Source: Leucobacter chinensis (GTDB lineage: Bacteria; Actinomycetota; Actinomycetes; Actinomycetales; Microbacteriaceae). Taken from it: a DNA stretch of 64,000 nucleotides. The notes under the pieces were generated by a model. The model had not been told where the DNA came from, ran no database searches, and was given only the letters and a program-made list of their open reading frames with translations. Location of the stretch: NCBI RefSeq assembly GCF_019049105.1, contig NZ_JAHQZR010000005.1, positions 186,001 to 250,000 on the forward strand. The letters are read 5' to 3'. The translations under genes and the position numbers were made by a program. Shown here piece by piece: positions 1 through 7,564 of the stretch. The first letter of the stretch is position 1, and each line of letters opens with the position of its first letter.

Positions 1-61
1 CTGGCACAAGAGGGTGCGTGAATCGCATCTTGGGCAGAACATTGGGCTAACTTGCCGTCGC

Positions 62-523
62 CTACAGTGGTGAAACCCCGGTCAGATGCTCGAACACGAT
101 CTGTGTTTGCGTTTGGGTGAGTGTTTCCTTCGACGCGAGGTGCTCAGCGATGAGCTTGCGCAGCGAATGCACGCTCTCGGTGCTCACGTGCACGATGAGA
201 TCTTTGTCGCCCCCAATGAGAAAGACCTGCTGCACGCCGGGTATTGCGCGAAGTTCTTCGGCAATGACGGGAACGAGGCTGCGCTGCATGGGGTGTACGC
301 CGATGAGTATGAGTGCGCTCACGAGCTGGCCTGCTGCGAGTGGATCGATCTCGGCCCGATAGCCCCGAATGACCCCGCGCTTCTCAAGCGCTTGAACGCG
401 GCTGTGGCAGGTCGAGGTGGCAATGCCGACCCGTTCTGCGAGCGTCTTGTACGGCAGCCTGCCATCGGTGGAAAGCTCAGTGATGATCTTGCGGTCGATC
501 TCGGTGAGTGGAAAAGTACTCAT
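62..523 (-). CDS. Lrp/AsnC family transcriptional regulator
   Basis: This is a 153-residue protein of normal Lrp/AsnC length. The N-terminal winged helix-turn-helix lies at about residues 8-55 (LTEIDRKIITELSTDGR, then YKTLAERVGIATSTCHSRV). The C-terminal ligand-binding RAM domain lies at about residues 65-145 (SALILIGVHP, VQQVFLIGGDKDLIVHV). It is divergent from kynureninase with 219 bp between the starts. Lrp-type regulators called KynR are known to control kynurenine catabolism genes and respond to kynurenine, so control of kynU and the permease is the likely role here. That role is inferred from position and family, not shown by an operator. The ATG at 523 gives a full HTH. Confidence 0.9.
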   Translation of the reverse strand: MSTFPLTEIDRKIITELSTDGRLPYKTLAERVGIATSTCHSRVQALEKRGVIRGYRAEIDPLAAGQLVSALILIGVHPMQRSLVPVIAEELRAIPGVQQVFLIGGDKDLIVHVSTESVHSLRKLIAEHLASKETLTQTQTQIVFEHLTGVSPL

Positions 524-742
524 ACGGCGCCCTCTTTTGCTGCGATGATTCGGTAAAAAATAAAACGAGCCATGCTATTTTCGAATATTTTACTGTTCTG
601 TTTGCAAAGTGGCTATTGTTTGTCAGAATCAATGAGCGCAAGCTGAGTCGCAATGAAGGGAACGTAGCGTGCAGATTGGTCAGTGGGTGTTGAACCCACG
701 GGCGGTCGCGCGGTCTTTCCTGCCTAAGAGAAAGAAGAAACG
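524..742. promoter_or_regulatory. Divergent promoter region between Lrp gene and kynU
   Basis: This 219-bp spacer is clearly more AT-rich than its surroundings between about 550 and 650. It holds an inverted AAAATA (557-562) / TATTTT (576-581), a second AATATTTT just after it, and the 8-bp palindrome TTTGCAAA near 600. AT-rich dyads of this kind suit an Lrp-family operator, but no consensus is available to prove it. The kynU start is preceded by a purine-rich AGAAAGAAG ribosome-binding stretch. Confidence 0.45.
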
Positions 743-2014
743 ATGACGATCGACATTCGCGCTATCGAAACCCGTGAGCACTGCGTCAAAGCAGATCAGG
801 CTGACGTTCTCGCCTCACTTCGTGGGCAGTTCACGATTCCCGCCGACATGATTTATCTCGACGGCAACTCGCTCGGAGTGATGCCGAGTGCCGCGCCCGC
901 TCGCGCTCAACAGGTGATCACTGGGGAGTGGGGCACCGACCTCATCGAAAGCTGGAACACGAACGGCTGGTTCGATCTTCCTGTACGCCTCGGCCGCAAG
1001 ATTGCGCGCCTCGTGGGTGGCACCAACGGTGGCTGTGTAGTGACCGACACCACCTCGATCAACGTGTTTAAGGCGCTCGGCGCCGCGATCAACCTGCAGC
1101 GCGAAGACGCTCCCGAGCGTCGCGTCATTATTTCTGAGCGCGAGAACTTCCCCTCAGATCTCTATATGATCGAGGGCTTCATCGAGATGCTCGATCAGGG
1201 CTACGAGCTGTGTCTCATTGACGACCTTGAATCTCTCGAAGGCGAACTGAATGACGACGTTGCCGTTGTGCTCCTGACCGAGGTGAACTACCGTACCGGT
1301 CGCTTGTGGAACATGAAGGCTGTGACCGAGACGGTGCACGCGGCCGGCGCACTCATGATCTGGGATCTGTGCCACTCGGTCGGCGCGGTTCCCATCAACC
1401 TCGAGGCGGCAGGGGCAGACTTCGCGGTGGGCTGCACCTACAAGTACCTGAACGGCGGCCCGGGTTCGCCCGCGTTCATCTGGGTCTCTGGAGATCACCT
1501 CGCCCGCACGCGCCAGCCGCTGTCTGGCTGGTGGGGCCACAGCGAGCCCTTCGAGATGGACGTTGCGTATAGTCCCGCGAGCGATGCTCGCAAGCTGCTT
1601 ACCGGAACCCAGCCCATCATCTCGCTCGCCACAATGGAGTGCGGCATCGACATCGCGTTGAGCGTCGATCAACAGCAGCTTCGTGAAAAGTCACTCAACC
1701 TCACATCACTCTTTATTCGACTCGTTGAAGAACGCCTCGCGCATCACCCGCTGACGCTCGTGACGCCTCGTGAAGAGTCTGAGCGCGGCAGCCACGTGAG
1801 CATCCAGCATCCCGAGGGCTTCGCCGTGATGAAGGCGCTCATCGCCAATGGCGTGGTGGGCGACTACCGCGAACCCGAGGTGCTTCGCTTCGGTATCACC
1901 CCGTTGTACCTCGGTTACGCCGATGTCTGGGATGCGGTCGAGACGCTTCGCCGCGTGCTTGATGAAGAGCTGTGGCGCGCCCCCGAATTTCAGGTTCGTG
2001 GCGCGGTAACCTAA
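743..2014 (+). CDS. kynU: Kynureninase
   Basis: This enzyme is a PLP-dependent hydrolase that cleaves L-kynurenine to anthranilate and alanine in the cytosol. The 423-residue length fits the family. The N-terminal substrate/PLP segment IYLDGNSLG (about 37-45), the cofactor-binding Asp in IWDLCHS (D208) and the Schiff-base lysine in CTYKYLNGG (K234) are all visible. The sequence continues through a normal aminotransferase-V C-terminal domain. A permease follows 40 bp downstream, presumably in the same transcript, and an Lrp regulator lies divergent. No kynurenine formamidase or tryptophan 2,3-dioxygenase is in the window, so the cell may import kynurenine or keep those genes elsewhere. Confidence 0.95.
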   Translation: MTIDIRAIETREHCVKADQADVLASLRGQFTIPADMIYLDGNSLGVMPSAAPARAQQVITGEWGTDLIESWNTNGWFDLPVRLGRKIARLVGGTNGGCVVTDTTSINVFKALGAAINLQREDAPERRVIISERENFPSDLYMIEGFIEMLDQGYELCLIDDLESLEGELNDDVAVVLLTEVNYRTGRLWNMKAVTETVHAAGALMIWDLCHSVGAVPINLEAAGADFAVGCTYKYLNGGPGSPAFIWVSGDHLARTRQPLSGWWGHSEPFEMDVAYSPASDARKLLTGTQPIISLATMECGIDIALSVDQQQLREKSLNLTSLFIRLVEERLAHHPLTLVTPREESERGSHVSIQHPEGFAVMKALIANGVVGDYREPEVLRFGITPLYLGYADVWDAVETLRRVLDEELWRAPEFQVRGAVT

Positions 2015-2054
2015 CCCGAATTTCGGGGGGAACTTCAATGAAGAAGGACAACTG

Positions 2055-3446
2055 ATGAAAGAATTTAGTGATATTCAGACCCGCGAGATCGGTCTGCAAA
2101 AGAGCCTGACCGCAGGTCAGCTCAGCATGATCGCGCTCGGCGGAGCGATTGGCACGGGGCTGTTCTTAGGCAGCAAGTTTGCTATCGGCTTCGCCGGGCC
2201 GAGCGTCATCGTGAGTTACCTCATAGGCGGCGCTATTGCACTCATGCTCATGGGCGTGCTCGCCGAAATGACGGTGAAGCACCCGACCTCCGGTTCGTTC
2301 GGCGCCTATGCCGAGCACTACCTCGGCCCGGTCTACGGGTTTCTGGTGCGCTACATGTACTGGCTGTGCATCGTGCTCGCGGTCGGCACTGAGGTCACGG
2401 CGGTCGGCGAGTACATGCAATTCTGGTTCCCCGGCGTTCCACCGTGGGTCTGGGTGGTCGTGTTCTCGGGCGCTCTTATCGGTGTGAACGCGATGAACGT
2501 CAAGAGCTTCGGGACCCTCGAGTACTGGTTCTCGGCGATCAAAGTATTTGCTATTCTCGCCTTCATCATTGTCGCCGCCTGGCTCGTGTTTTTCGCGGGT
2601 AAGCAGGAGTACGGTTTCCAGAACTGGGGCGCTGACGGAGGGTTCATGCCCAACGGTATCTCGGGCATGTGGTTCGGAGTCATCGTCGCGATCTTCAGCT
2701 ACCTGAGCATCGAGATGATTGCGGTCGCGGCAGGCGAGGCAAAAGAGCCGGAGCGCGCGGTCAAGAAGGCCTTCAAGGCCACGATCTTCAGGCTCGTCGT
2801 GTTCTACTTCTTGACACTGTCGCTCATTGTTTCGATCGCACCCATGTCAGAGATTCTCGAGGGCGGGAGCCCCTTCGTGACGGTTATGCAGGTCATCGGC
2901 ATCCCGTTTGCCGACTCGATCCTGAACTTCGTCGTGATTATCGCAGCGCTCTCAGCCATGAATAGCCAGCTCTACATCTCGACCCGCATGATGTTCTCGC
3001 TCGCCCGCGCGGGTGAGGCTCCGCGGGCACTCGGCAAGGTCGCCGGCAACGGGACTCCGATCAACGCGCTCGTGCTGTCGTGCATCGGTATTGCCGTGGC
3101 GACCGTGATCTACGTGCTCTTCCCGGGGGAGGCCTTCACGATGATGTTCGCCATCTCGATGTTTGGTGCAATGTTTACGTGGTTCATGATCTTCGTGACA
3201 CACATCGCGTTTCGTCGGCGTGTGGCCCGCGACGGCGAAACGCTCTCGTACAAGATCCCAGGCTCACGCATTGGGGCCTACTTCGGTGCCGGTCTCATGC
3301 TCGCGATCGCGCTTTCAACCTACTTCACCGACGAGTTCAGAGCCACCTTGCCCTTCGGGGCGCTCATGCTCGTCGTGACTCTTATCGGGTACGTGATTAT
3401 GCGCGCAAAGAAGAGCCGCGCAAAGCAAGCGAGCCCTGCCGAATAG
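2055..3446 (+). CDS. APC-superfamily amino-acid permease (AAT family)
   Basis: This is a 463-residue polytopic membrane protein with about 12 predicted helices. The first helix carries the AAT-family signature IALGGAIGTGLFLGS (about residues 26-40). The conserved GEAKEPERAVKKA segment after helix 6 is also seen. AAT permeases are proton symporters for amino acids, including aromatic ones. Co-orientation 40 bp behind kynU suggests tryptophan, kynurenine or alanine as substrate; this is inference from context. The C-terminus is a short basic cytosolic tail (RAKKSRAKQASPAE). A strong hairpin ends the operon just downstream. Confidence 0.9.
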   Translation: MKEFSDIQTREIGLQKSLTAGQLSMIALGGAIGTGLFLGSKFAIGFAGPSVIVSYLIGGAIALMLMGVLAEMTVKHPTSGSFGAYAEHYLGPVYGFLVRYMYWLCIVLAVGTEVTAVGEYMQFWFPGVPPWVWVVVFSGALIGVNAMNVKSFGTLEYWFSAIKVFAILAFIIVAAWLVFFAGKQEYGFQNWGADGGFMPNGISGMWFGVIVAIFSYLSIEMIAVAAGEAKEPERAVKKAFKATIFRLVVFYFLTLSLIVSIAPMSEILEGGSPFVTVMQVIGIPFADSILNFVVIIAALSAMNSQLYISTRMMFSLARAGEAPRALGKVAGNGTPINALVLSCIGIAVATVIYVLFPGEAFTMMFAISMFGAMFTWFMIFVTHIAFRRRVARDGETLSYKIPGSRIGAYFGAGLMLAIALSTYFTDEFRATLPFGALMLVVTLIGYVIMRAKKSRAKQASPAE

Positions 3447-3463
3447 CCGGTGAGCGTGCTGTC

Positions 3464-3496
3464 GAGGGCCCGGTGCTGACTCAGCACCGGGCCCTC
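3464..3496. terminator. Perfect 16-bp inverted repeat between convergent genes
   Basis: The arms GAGGGCCCGGTGCTGA (3464-3479) and TCAGCACCGGGCCCTC (3481-3496) are exact reverse complements with a single base between them. It sits 17 bp after the permease stop and 24 bp from the stop of the opposing acetyltransferase gene, so it can serve both strands. There is no clear T-run on either side. Confidence 0.75.
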
Positions 3497-3519
3497 TGCG
3501 CGCGTGCGGCGGATCCCGG

Positions 3520-4170
3520 CTAGGCCGCCGGTGCGGCCTCTGCCTTAGCAACCGGCTCGTCGGTTTCGTCACCGACGAGTAGGGCGTAAAGCCCCGTGTC
3601 GAGGCGGCGTCCCTGCACCGGGGTGGTTTGTTTCAGAACGCCTTCGAGCTCAAAACCTAGGCGCTCAGCGACCGCCGAGCTACGCTCGTTTTCGGTCGCG
3701 ATGCGCAGCTCGAAGCGTTGCAGGTCGAGGCTCTTGCCGTGTTCGATCATGGCTCTGCAGGCGCGAGTGACGAGGCCTTTGCCCTCGGCGGCTGCGTCGA
3801 GCCAGTAGCCAATGTCTCCAATTGCGCGATCCTGGTCAATGCGCAGCTCGATGCATCCAACAGCCTTGCCGCTCTCATAGACGACACACGGAACGGCATT
3901 GCCCTGAAAATACGCCTCGACCCTTCCGTGCACGTAGGCGGTGGCCCACTCAAAGGTCGGGTCGTCCTGCGCCCAGGCTGCCCATTCGCGCAGGCGCGAG
4001 TGGTTTGTGCGGGTGAGGTCGTAGATGTCGGGTGTGCACTCTGGGGTCATAAGCTCAAGCGAGGCGGAGTCGCTCAGCCGGTGTGAAAACGTCATGATGT
4101 TTCTGTTGTAAGGGTACAGAACGTGCTTGGCATGATTCACAGGAAAACGTGTTTCGGTAATATCGTGCAC
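3520..4170 (-). CDS. GNAT family N-acetyltransferase (RimJ/RimL-like)
   Basis: This is a 216-residue protein with a GNAT fold. The central strand region CVVYESGKAVGCIELRI leads to the acetyl-CoA binding helix IGDIGYWLDAAAEGKGLVTRACRAMI (about residues 117-142). The typical RimL tail motif RFELRIATENERSSAVAERLGFELEG follows. The substrate cannot be told; members acetylate N-terminal amines of proteins or small molecules. I chose the GTG at 4170 because AGGGG lies seven bases upstream of it. An ATG at 4095 would give a 191-residue protein with all conserved parts and weaker ribosome-binding sequence. The last about 15 residues are Ala/Glu/Pro-rich and outside the domain. Confidence 0.85.
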   Translation of the reverse strand: MHDITETRFPVNHAKHVLYPYNRNIMTFSHRLSDSASLELMTPECTPDIYDLTRTNHSRLREWAAWAQDDPTFEWATAYVHGRVEAYFQGNAVPCVVYESGKAVGCIELRIDQDRAIGDIGYWLDAAAEGKGLVTRACRAMIEHGKSLDLQRFELRIATENERSSAVAERLGFELEGVLKQTTPVQGRRLDTGLYALLVGDETDEPVAKAEAAPAA

Positions 4171-4405
4171 TGCGCAGCCCCTATTTTGGGCTCTCGCTGT
4201 GCCATTTCTCTAAGAAAGCTTCGAAACCGTGTTCGTTTTGTGTTCGATAATCAAAACCATGTAACACAAGTTGAACACGCCGAGGTTCCCGGATAGATTA
4301 TCCAGGGTTGCCGCACGCCGGGCGTCGAGAGAAGCCCTCGCGGCAAACGATCATCAAGGGGAATCGTAGGTCGCAGTACTGTTCTGCGCAGAATGGGGGT
4401 TCTGC
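4171..4405. promoter_or_regulatory. Divergent intergenic region before the choice-of-anchor A gene
   Basis: This 235-bp spacer separates the acetyltransferase and the surface protein. It should hold promoters for both. A short imperfect dyad CCCGGATA / TATCCAGGG lies near 4288-4306. No known operator or riboswitch was recognised. The GGGGG six bases before the ATG at 4406 is the ribosome-binding site of the surface protein gene. Confidence 0.35.
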
Positions 4406-6070
4406 ATGTCTGTATCAAGCATGCTTTCAAAGGTGGTGGGCACCGCTTTTCTCGCAGGAGCTGCGCTCGTCGCCGTGCCAGTTGCGGCAAGTGCCACAGT
4501 AGTTTCACCGGAGCCTGCACCAGTCGGTTCCGCGTGCATTCCGGGAGATTCGGGCCTCGGTACTGGCGACCCGAAATTCCCGGTTGACCAGCAGGCAAAC
4601 GTCTACGTTGGCGGAAACTTCGAGTACCGTGTCGGCGCTGAACTCGAAGGGCTGCTCGTTGTTGAAGGTGACGCAACCTTTGACAGTGGCTTGCTCTACA
4701 ACATGGGTGTTGTTGGCGTGGGGTCGCTCATGACCCCTGAACCGATGAGCGACATGCTCGTCGTGGGCGGTGACATGACCGTTAGCTCGGGCCGCATTGA
4801 TCTCGGCCACGGTATTGGCGGGAAGGTACGTGTTGGCGGAACTCTCACGGCACCCGAGGGTGGGCTCGACGCCAACGGCGGTACTGTGCTGCCGGGGCTC
4901 GGCAAAGCCGAGGCACTAGGCAAATGGGCAGGGGTTGGTGTGCACCTGCAGCAGCAGTCAGCAAAATACGCGGCCATGCCAGCGACCGGAGAAGTCACCG
5001 TTGACGGCGACACGCTCGTGCTCACCGGGGACGGTACGAAGAACCGTCAGGTCTTTACCGTGACCCAGGACGAGCTTACGCAGATGGGTACGCTGCAGTA
5101 CAGAGACATTCACCCCGAAGCGATCGTCGTGGTCAACGTGACCGGCGATACGGCTCACTTCGCACTTCAATCGGTAGCCGACGCAAATAGGGTTATTCTC
5201 GACCCCTCAAACGTTCATGCAGCTGAATTCGGTGCGCTCACGCAGCGTCTCCTGTGGAATATTTCTGAGGCAAGCACCGTAACCATCGGTAACGGTGCTC
5301 AGTTTCCAGGAACCGTGCTCGTAGCCAACCCCGATTCTTCGACGGTCATGGAAGCTGCCGGCACCAACGGTCGCTTTTGGGTTGCGGGCGACCTCGAGCA
5401 CAACCGTGCGGGCAGTGAGTTTCACGCTTTCCCATTTCTTGACAGTGATGCATTCTCATGCACACCGGTGCCCCCGGTAGGAGAACCGGGTGACCCCATC
5501 GAGCCCGAACCGTTTATCGAACTGGTCTCACCGAAGGTAACGCATGCTGTTTGCCTAGACGAGGGCAAGATCGTTCAGCCCGTGATCGATTTCGCTGACC
5601 TCGCAGGAGTGAAATTCTCGATCGACGGCGAGGTGAAAGCCGGTGCAACCGTGACCGTTATTGCAACGGCTACGGGTAAAGCGCTGCTCGCTCAGGCGAA
5701 GGGCTGGAAGCTCTCACCCGATGCGAAACGTGCAACCATGCAGGTCGTGCTTGAGAAGGTGGCATGCGAAGACCCAGATATTCCTGAACCGGGTGAGCCA
5801 GCTCAGCCGAATGAGCCCGACGAGCCCGCCGTGCCGAACGATCCGAACGAGCCTGCTGTGCCGAACGACTCAGCCGGGCCACGGGGAGAAAGCTTTGGAG
5901 CTTTTGAGGCTGAGAAGCCAGCTCAGCCCACCGAGAAAGCGTCGGGCCTTGCCGCAACCGGTGGCGCACCGGCTGCCGGCTTGGTTGCCGGAGCGATCAC
6001 GCTGCTCATGGCCGGTTTTGCAACGGTCGTAACTGCTCGCAGGCGCAACCTGGAGCAAACACACGAGTAG
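4406..6070 (+). CDS. Choice-of-anchor A family secreted wall protein with LAATG sorting signal
   Basis: This is a 554-residue exported protein. A signal peptide occupies about residues 1-32 (cleavage probably after VAASA). The choice-of-anchor A domain follows (about residues 50-350), recognised by VYVGGNFEYRVGAELEGLLVVEGDATF near its start and FHAFPFLDSDAFSC at its end. A Pro/Glu/Asn-rich linker with repeated EPAVPNDPNEPAVPND units (about 455-495) leads to LAATG at about residue 515, a hydrophobic stretch and the basic tail ARRRN. That is a sortase-type anchor with Ala in place of Pro, as seen in many actinobacterial surface proteins. The domain family is named for being found with several kinds of surface anchor; its function is unknown. 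No sortase gene is adjacent; the nearest is the pilin sortase 9 kb away. Confidence 0.85.
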   Translation: MSVSSMLSKVVGTAFLAGAALVAVPVAASATVVSPEPAPVGSACIPGDSGLGTGDPKFPVDQQANVYVGGNFEYRVGAELEGLLVVEGDATFDSGLLYNMGVVGVGSLMTPEPMSDMLVVGGDMTVSSGRIDLGHGIGGKVRVGGTLTAPEGGLDANGGTVLPGLGKAEALGKWAGVGVHLQQQSAKYAAMPATGEVTVDGDTLVLTGDGTKNRQVFTVTQDELTQMGTLQYRDIHPEAIVVVNVTGDTAHFALQSVADANRVILDPSNVHAAEFGALTQRLLWNISEASTVTIGNGAQFPGTVLVANPDSSTVMEAAGTNGRFWVAGDLEHNRAGSEFHAFPFLDSDAFSCTPVPPVGEPGDPIEPEPFIELVSPKVTHAVCLDEGKIVQPVIDFADLAGVKFSIDGEVKAGATVTVIATATGKALLAQAKGWKLSPDAKRATMQVVLEKVACEDPDIPEPGEPAQPNEPDEPAVPNDPNEPAVPNDSAGPRGESFGAFEAEKPAQPTEKASGLAATGGAPAAGLVAGAITLLMAGFATVVTARRRNLEQTHE

Positions 6071-6102
6071 GGCGTCTTCACGCTGTGAACGCCCGTGAAG
6101 CA

Positions 6103-6142
6103 ATGAATGCCCCTTGCACCGAGAGGTGTAAGGGGCATTCAT
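6103..6142. terminator. Bidirectional terminator hairpin
   Basis: Arms 6103-6120 (ending GCCCCTTGCACC) and 6125-6142 (beginning GGTGTAAGGGGC) pair over 18 positions with one G-T wobble around a GAGA tetraloop. It lies 32 bp after the choice-of-anchor A stop and 15 bp from the stop of the opposing UPF0114 gene. It can therefore end both transcripts. Confidence 0.85.
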
Positions 6143-6157
6143 CTTCAACGGGATGAA

Positions 6158-7015
6158 TTAAACGTTCGGCTCTTGACCGCCCGCAGCCTCATGCCCGCAC
6201 GTGCACTGGTGTGCCGGAGCGGCGCTCGGAGCACCGTGAGCTTCAGCAGCCGGCGCCGTGGCCACGAGGCCCTCTGTAGGCAGGGTTGCCGCGGGCAGCA
6301 CTGTTACGGGAATCGCGGCGGGGGCGACGGGAGCCGCGGGGGCTTCGGGAGCATGGTGGCTCATGCGGTCGATCCACGCGAGTGCCAAGGCCGAGACAAT
6401 GAAGGCGAGGTGAATCATGACTTCCCAGAACACGCCCTCGCTCGAGTAGATGACGTTGCCTTTGGCGTCGAACACGAGGCCGTCTTCCATGCGGCCGACC
6501 TCAATAAACGTTTTGAGCAGATGGATCGATGAGATCGAGATAATCGAGATCGCGAGTTTGACCTTGAGCAGGTTGGCATTTACGTGCGAGAGCCAGTCTG
6601 GCTCGTCGTGGTGACCTGTGACGCGAATCTTTGAGACAAAGGTTTCGTAGCCACCAATGATCACCATGATGAGTAGGTTGGCGATCATGACAATGTCGAT
6701 GAGTGCGAGCACGCTCAGCATGACGTCGGTCTCTGAGATGGTTCCCTCGAGAATCACCTTATGCAGCAGGTGCCACAGCTCGACAAAGAAGAGCACGACG
6801 TACACCGCCTGCGCGATGATGAGACCGAGGTAGAGGGGCGCCTGCAGCCACCGGCTTGCAAAGATAAATCCTGCGAGTGTGCGCGACGCGGCGCTCGGGC
6901 CGGAGGGTCGGTGAGGTTCTTGTATGGGCTGAGTAGTCTGACGATTCACAAGCAATATCGTAGGCTGAGTATTGCCGGTGCAGGCTGTGAGTTTGGCCCC
7001 AGGCGGGGCCTGCAC
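6158..7015 (-). CDS. UPF0114/TIGR00645 (YqhA-like) membrane protein with unusual Cys/His tail
   Basis: This integral membrane protein of unknown function has four predicted helices. They lie around PLYLGLIIAQAVYVVLFFVE, LSVLALIDIVMIANLLIMVI, LAISIISISSIHLLK and VMIHLAFIVSALALAWID. FIFASRWLQAPLYLGL and the GGYE.FVSKI stretch are hallmarks of the UPF0114 family. The last about 60 residues are an Ala/Pro-rich extension ending in APAHQCTCGHEAAGG, which family members usually lack. The CxCGH could bind a metal; that is speculation. The GTG at 7015 lies 2 bp after the stop of the upstream phnA-like gene, so the two are translationally coupled. A GTG about 23 codons further in is also possible as start. 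Confidence 0.8.
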   Translation of the reverse strand: MQAPPGAKLTACTGNTQPTILLVNRQTTQPIQEPHRPSGPSAASRTLAGFIFASRWLQAPLYLGLIIAQAVYVVLFFVELWHLLHKVILEGTISETDVMLSVLALIDIVMIANLLIMVIIGGYETFVSKIRVTGHHDEPDWLSHVNANLLKVKLAISIISISSIHLLKTFIEVGRMEDGLVFDAKGNVIYSSEGVFWEVMIHLAFIVSALALAWIDRMSHHAPEAPAAPVAPAAIPVTVLPAATLPTEGLVATAPAAEAHGAPSAAPAHQCTCGHEAAGGQEPNV

Positions 7016-7017
7016 GC

Positions 7018-7404
7018 CTACGAGATCTTTTTCACGACGCTCGATTTGAGCTGCAGGCGGCCAACACCGGCGATTTTGGCATCGATGTCGTGGCCATCAC
7101 CCTTGTCGGCGGTGAGGCGTATACCTCGCACCTTGGTGCCTGCCTTGATAGTGCCACCGCCGCCACCGGCAATCTTGACTGACTTCGCGAGCGTCACGTC
7201 GTCACCATCGTTCAAGATGTTGCCGACAGCATCGCGTATCACTGCTGCTGTATCGCTGCTCTCGCCCTCCGATGAGTCACTGGCCTGGCCTGCAGCCCAC
7301 TCGTGGCCGCACATGGGGCAGGCGAGGAGTGCCCCCGAATCATAGGTGTATTCACTCTGGCATTCGGGGCATGGTGGCATTACAGGATCAACGGTGTCAG
7401 TCAC
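7018..7404 (-). CDS. yjdM: PhnA/YjdM family zinc-ribbon protein
   Basis: This 128-residue protein has an N-terminal zinc ribbon with CPEC at residues 12-15 and CPMC at 30-33. The C-terminal SH3-like PhnA domain is DAVGNILNDGDDVTLAKSVKIAGGGGGTIKAGTKVRGIRL, ending in VKKIS. The family was once linked to alkylphosphonate use, but the gene name does not imply a proven phosphonate role. It starts at a GTG (7404) and is followed 2 bp later by the UPF0114 membrane protein. This pairing suggests they act together or share a signal. Confidence 0.87.
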   Translation of the reverse strand: MTDTVDPVMPPCPECQSEYTYDSGALLACPMCGHEWAAGQASDSSEGESSDTAAVIRDAVGNILNDGDDVTLAKSVKIAGGGGGTIKAGTKVRGIRLTADKGDGHDIDAKIAGVGRLQLKSSVVKKIS

Positions 7405-7564
7405 GGCGCGATTCTTTCGTTAGGGTTTCGGCTGGCACAGCCACCGCCACTGTAACACTGAGCAAAGCAACGATGCGCTGTTTTGTGCCGGTTGCTGCGA
7501 AGGTATGCCGTCTTGGGTGACGGGCTCTGCTAATAGAATGGGGGTAAAGCTATAAGGAGTATCG

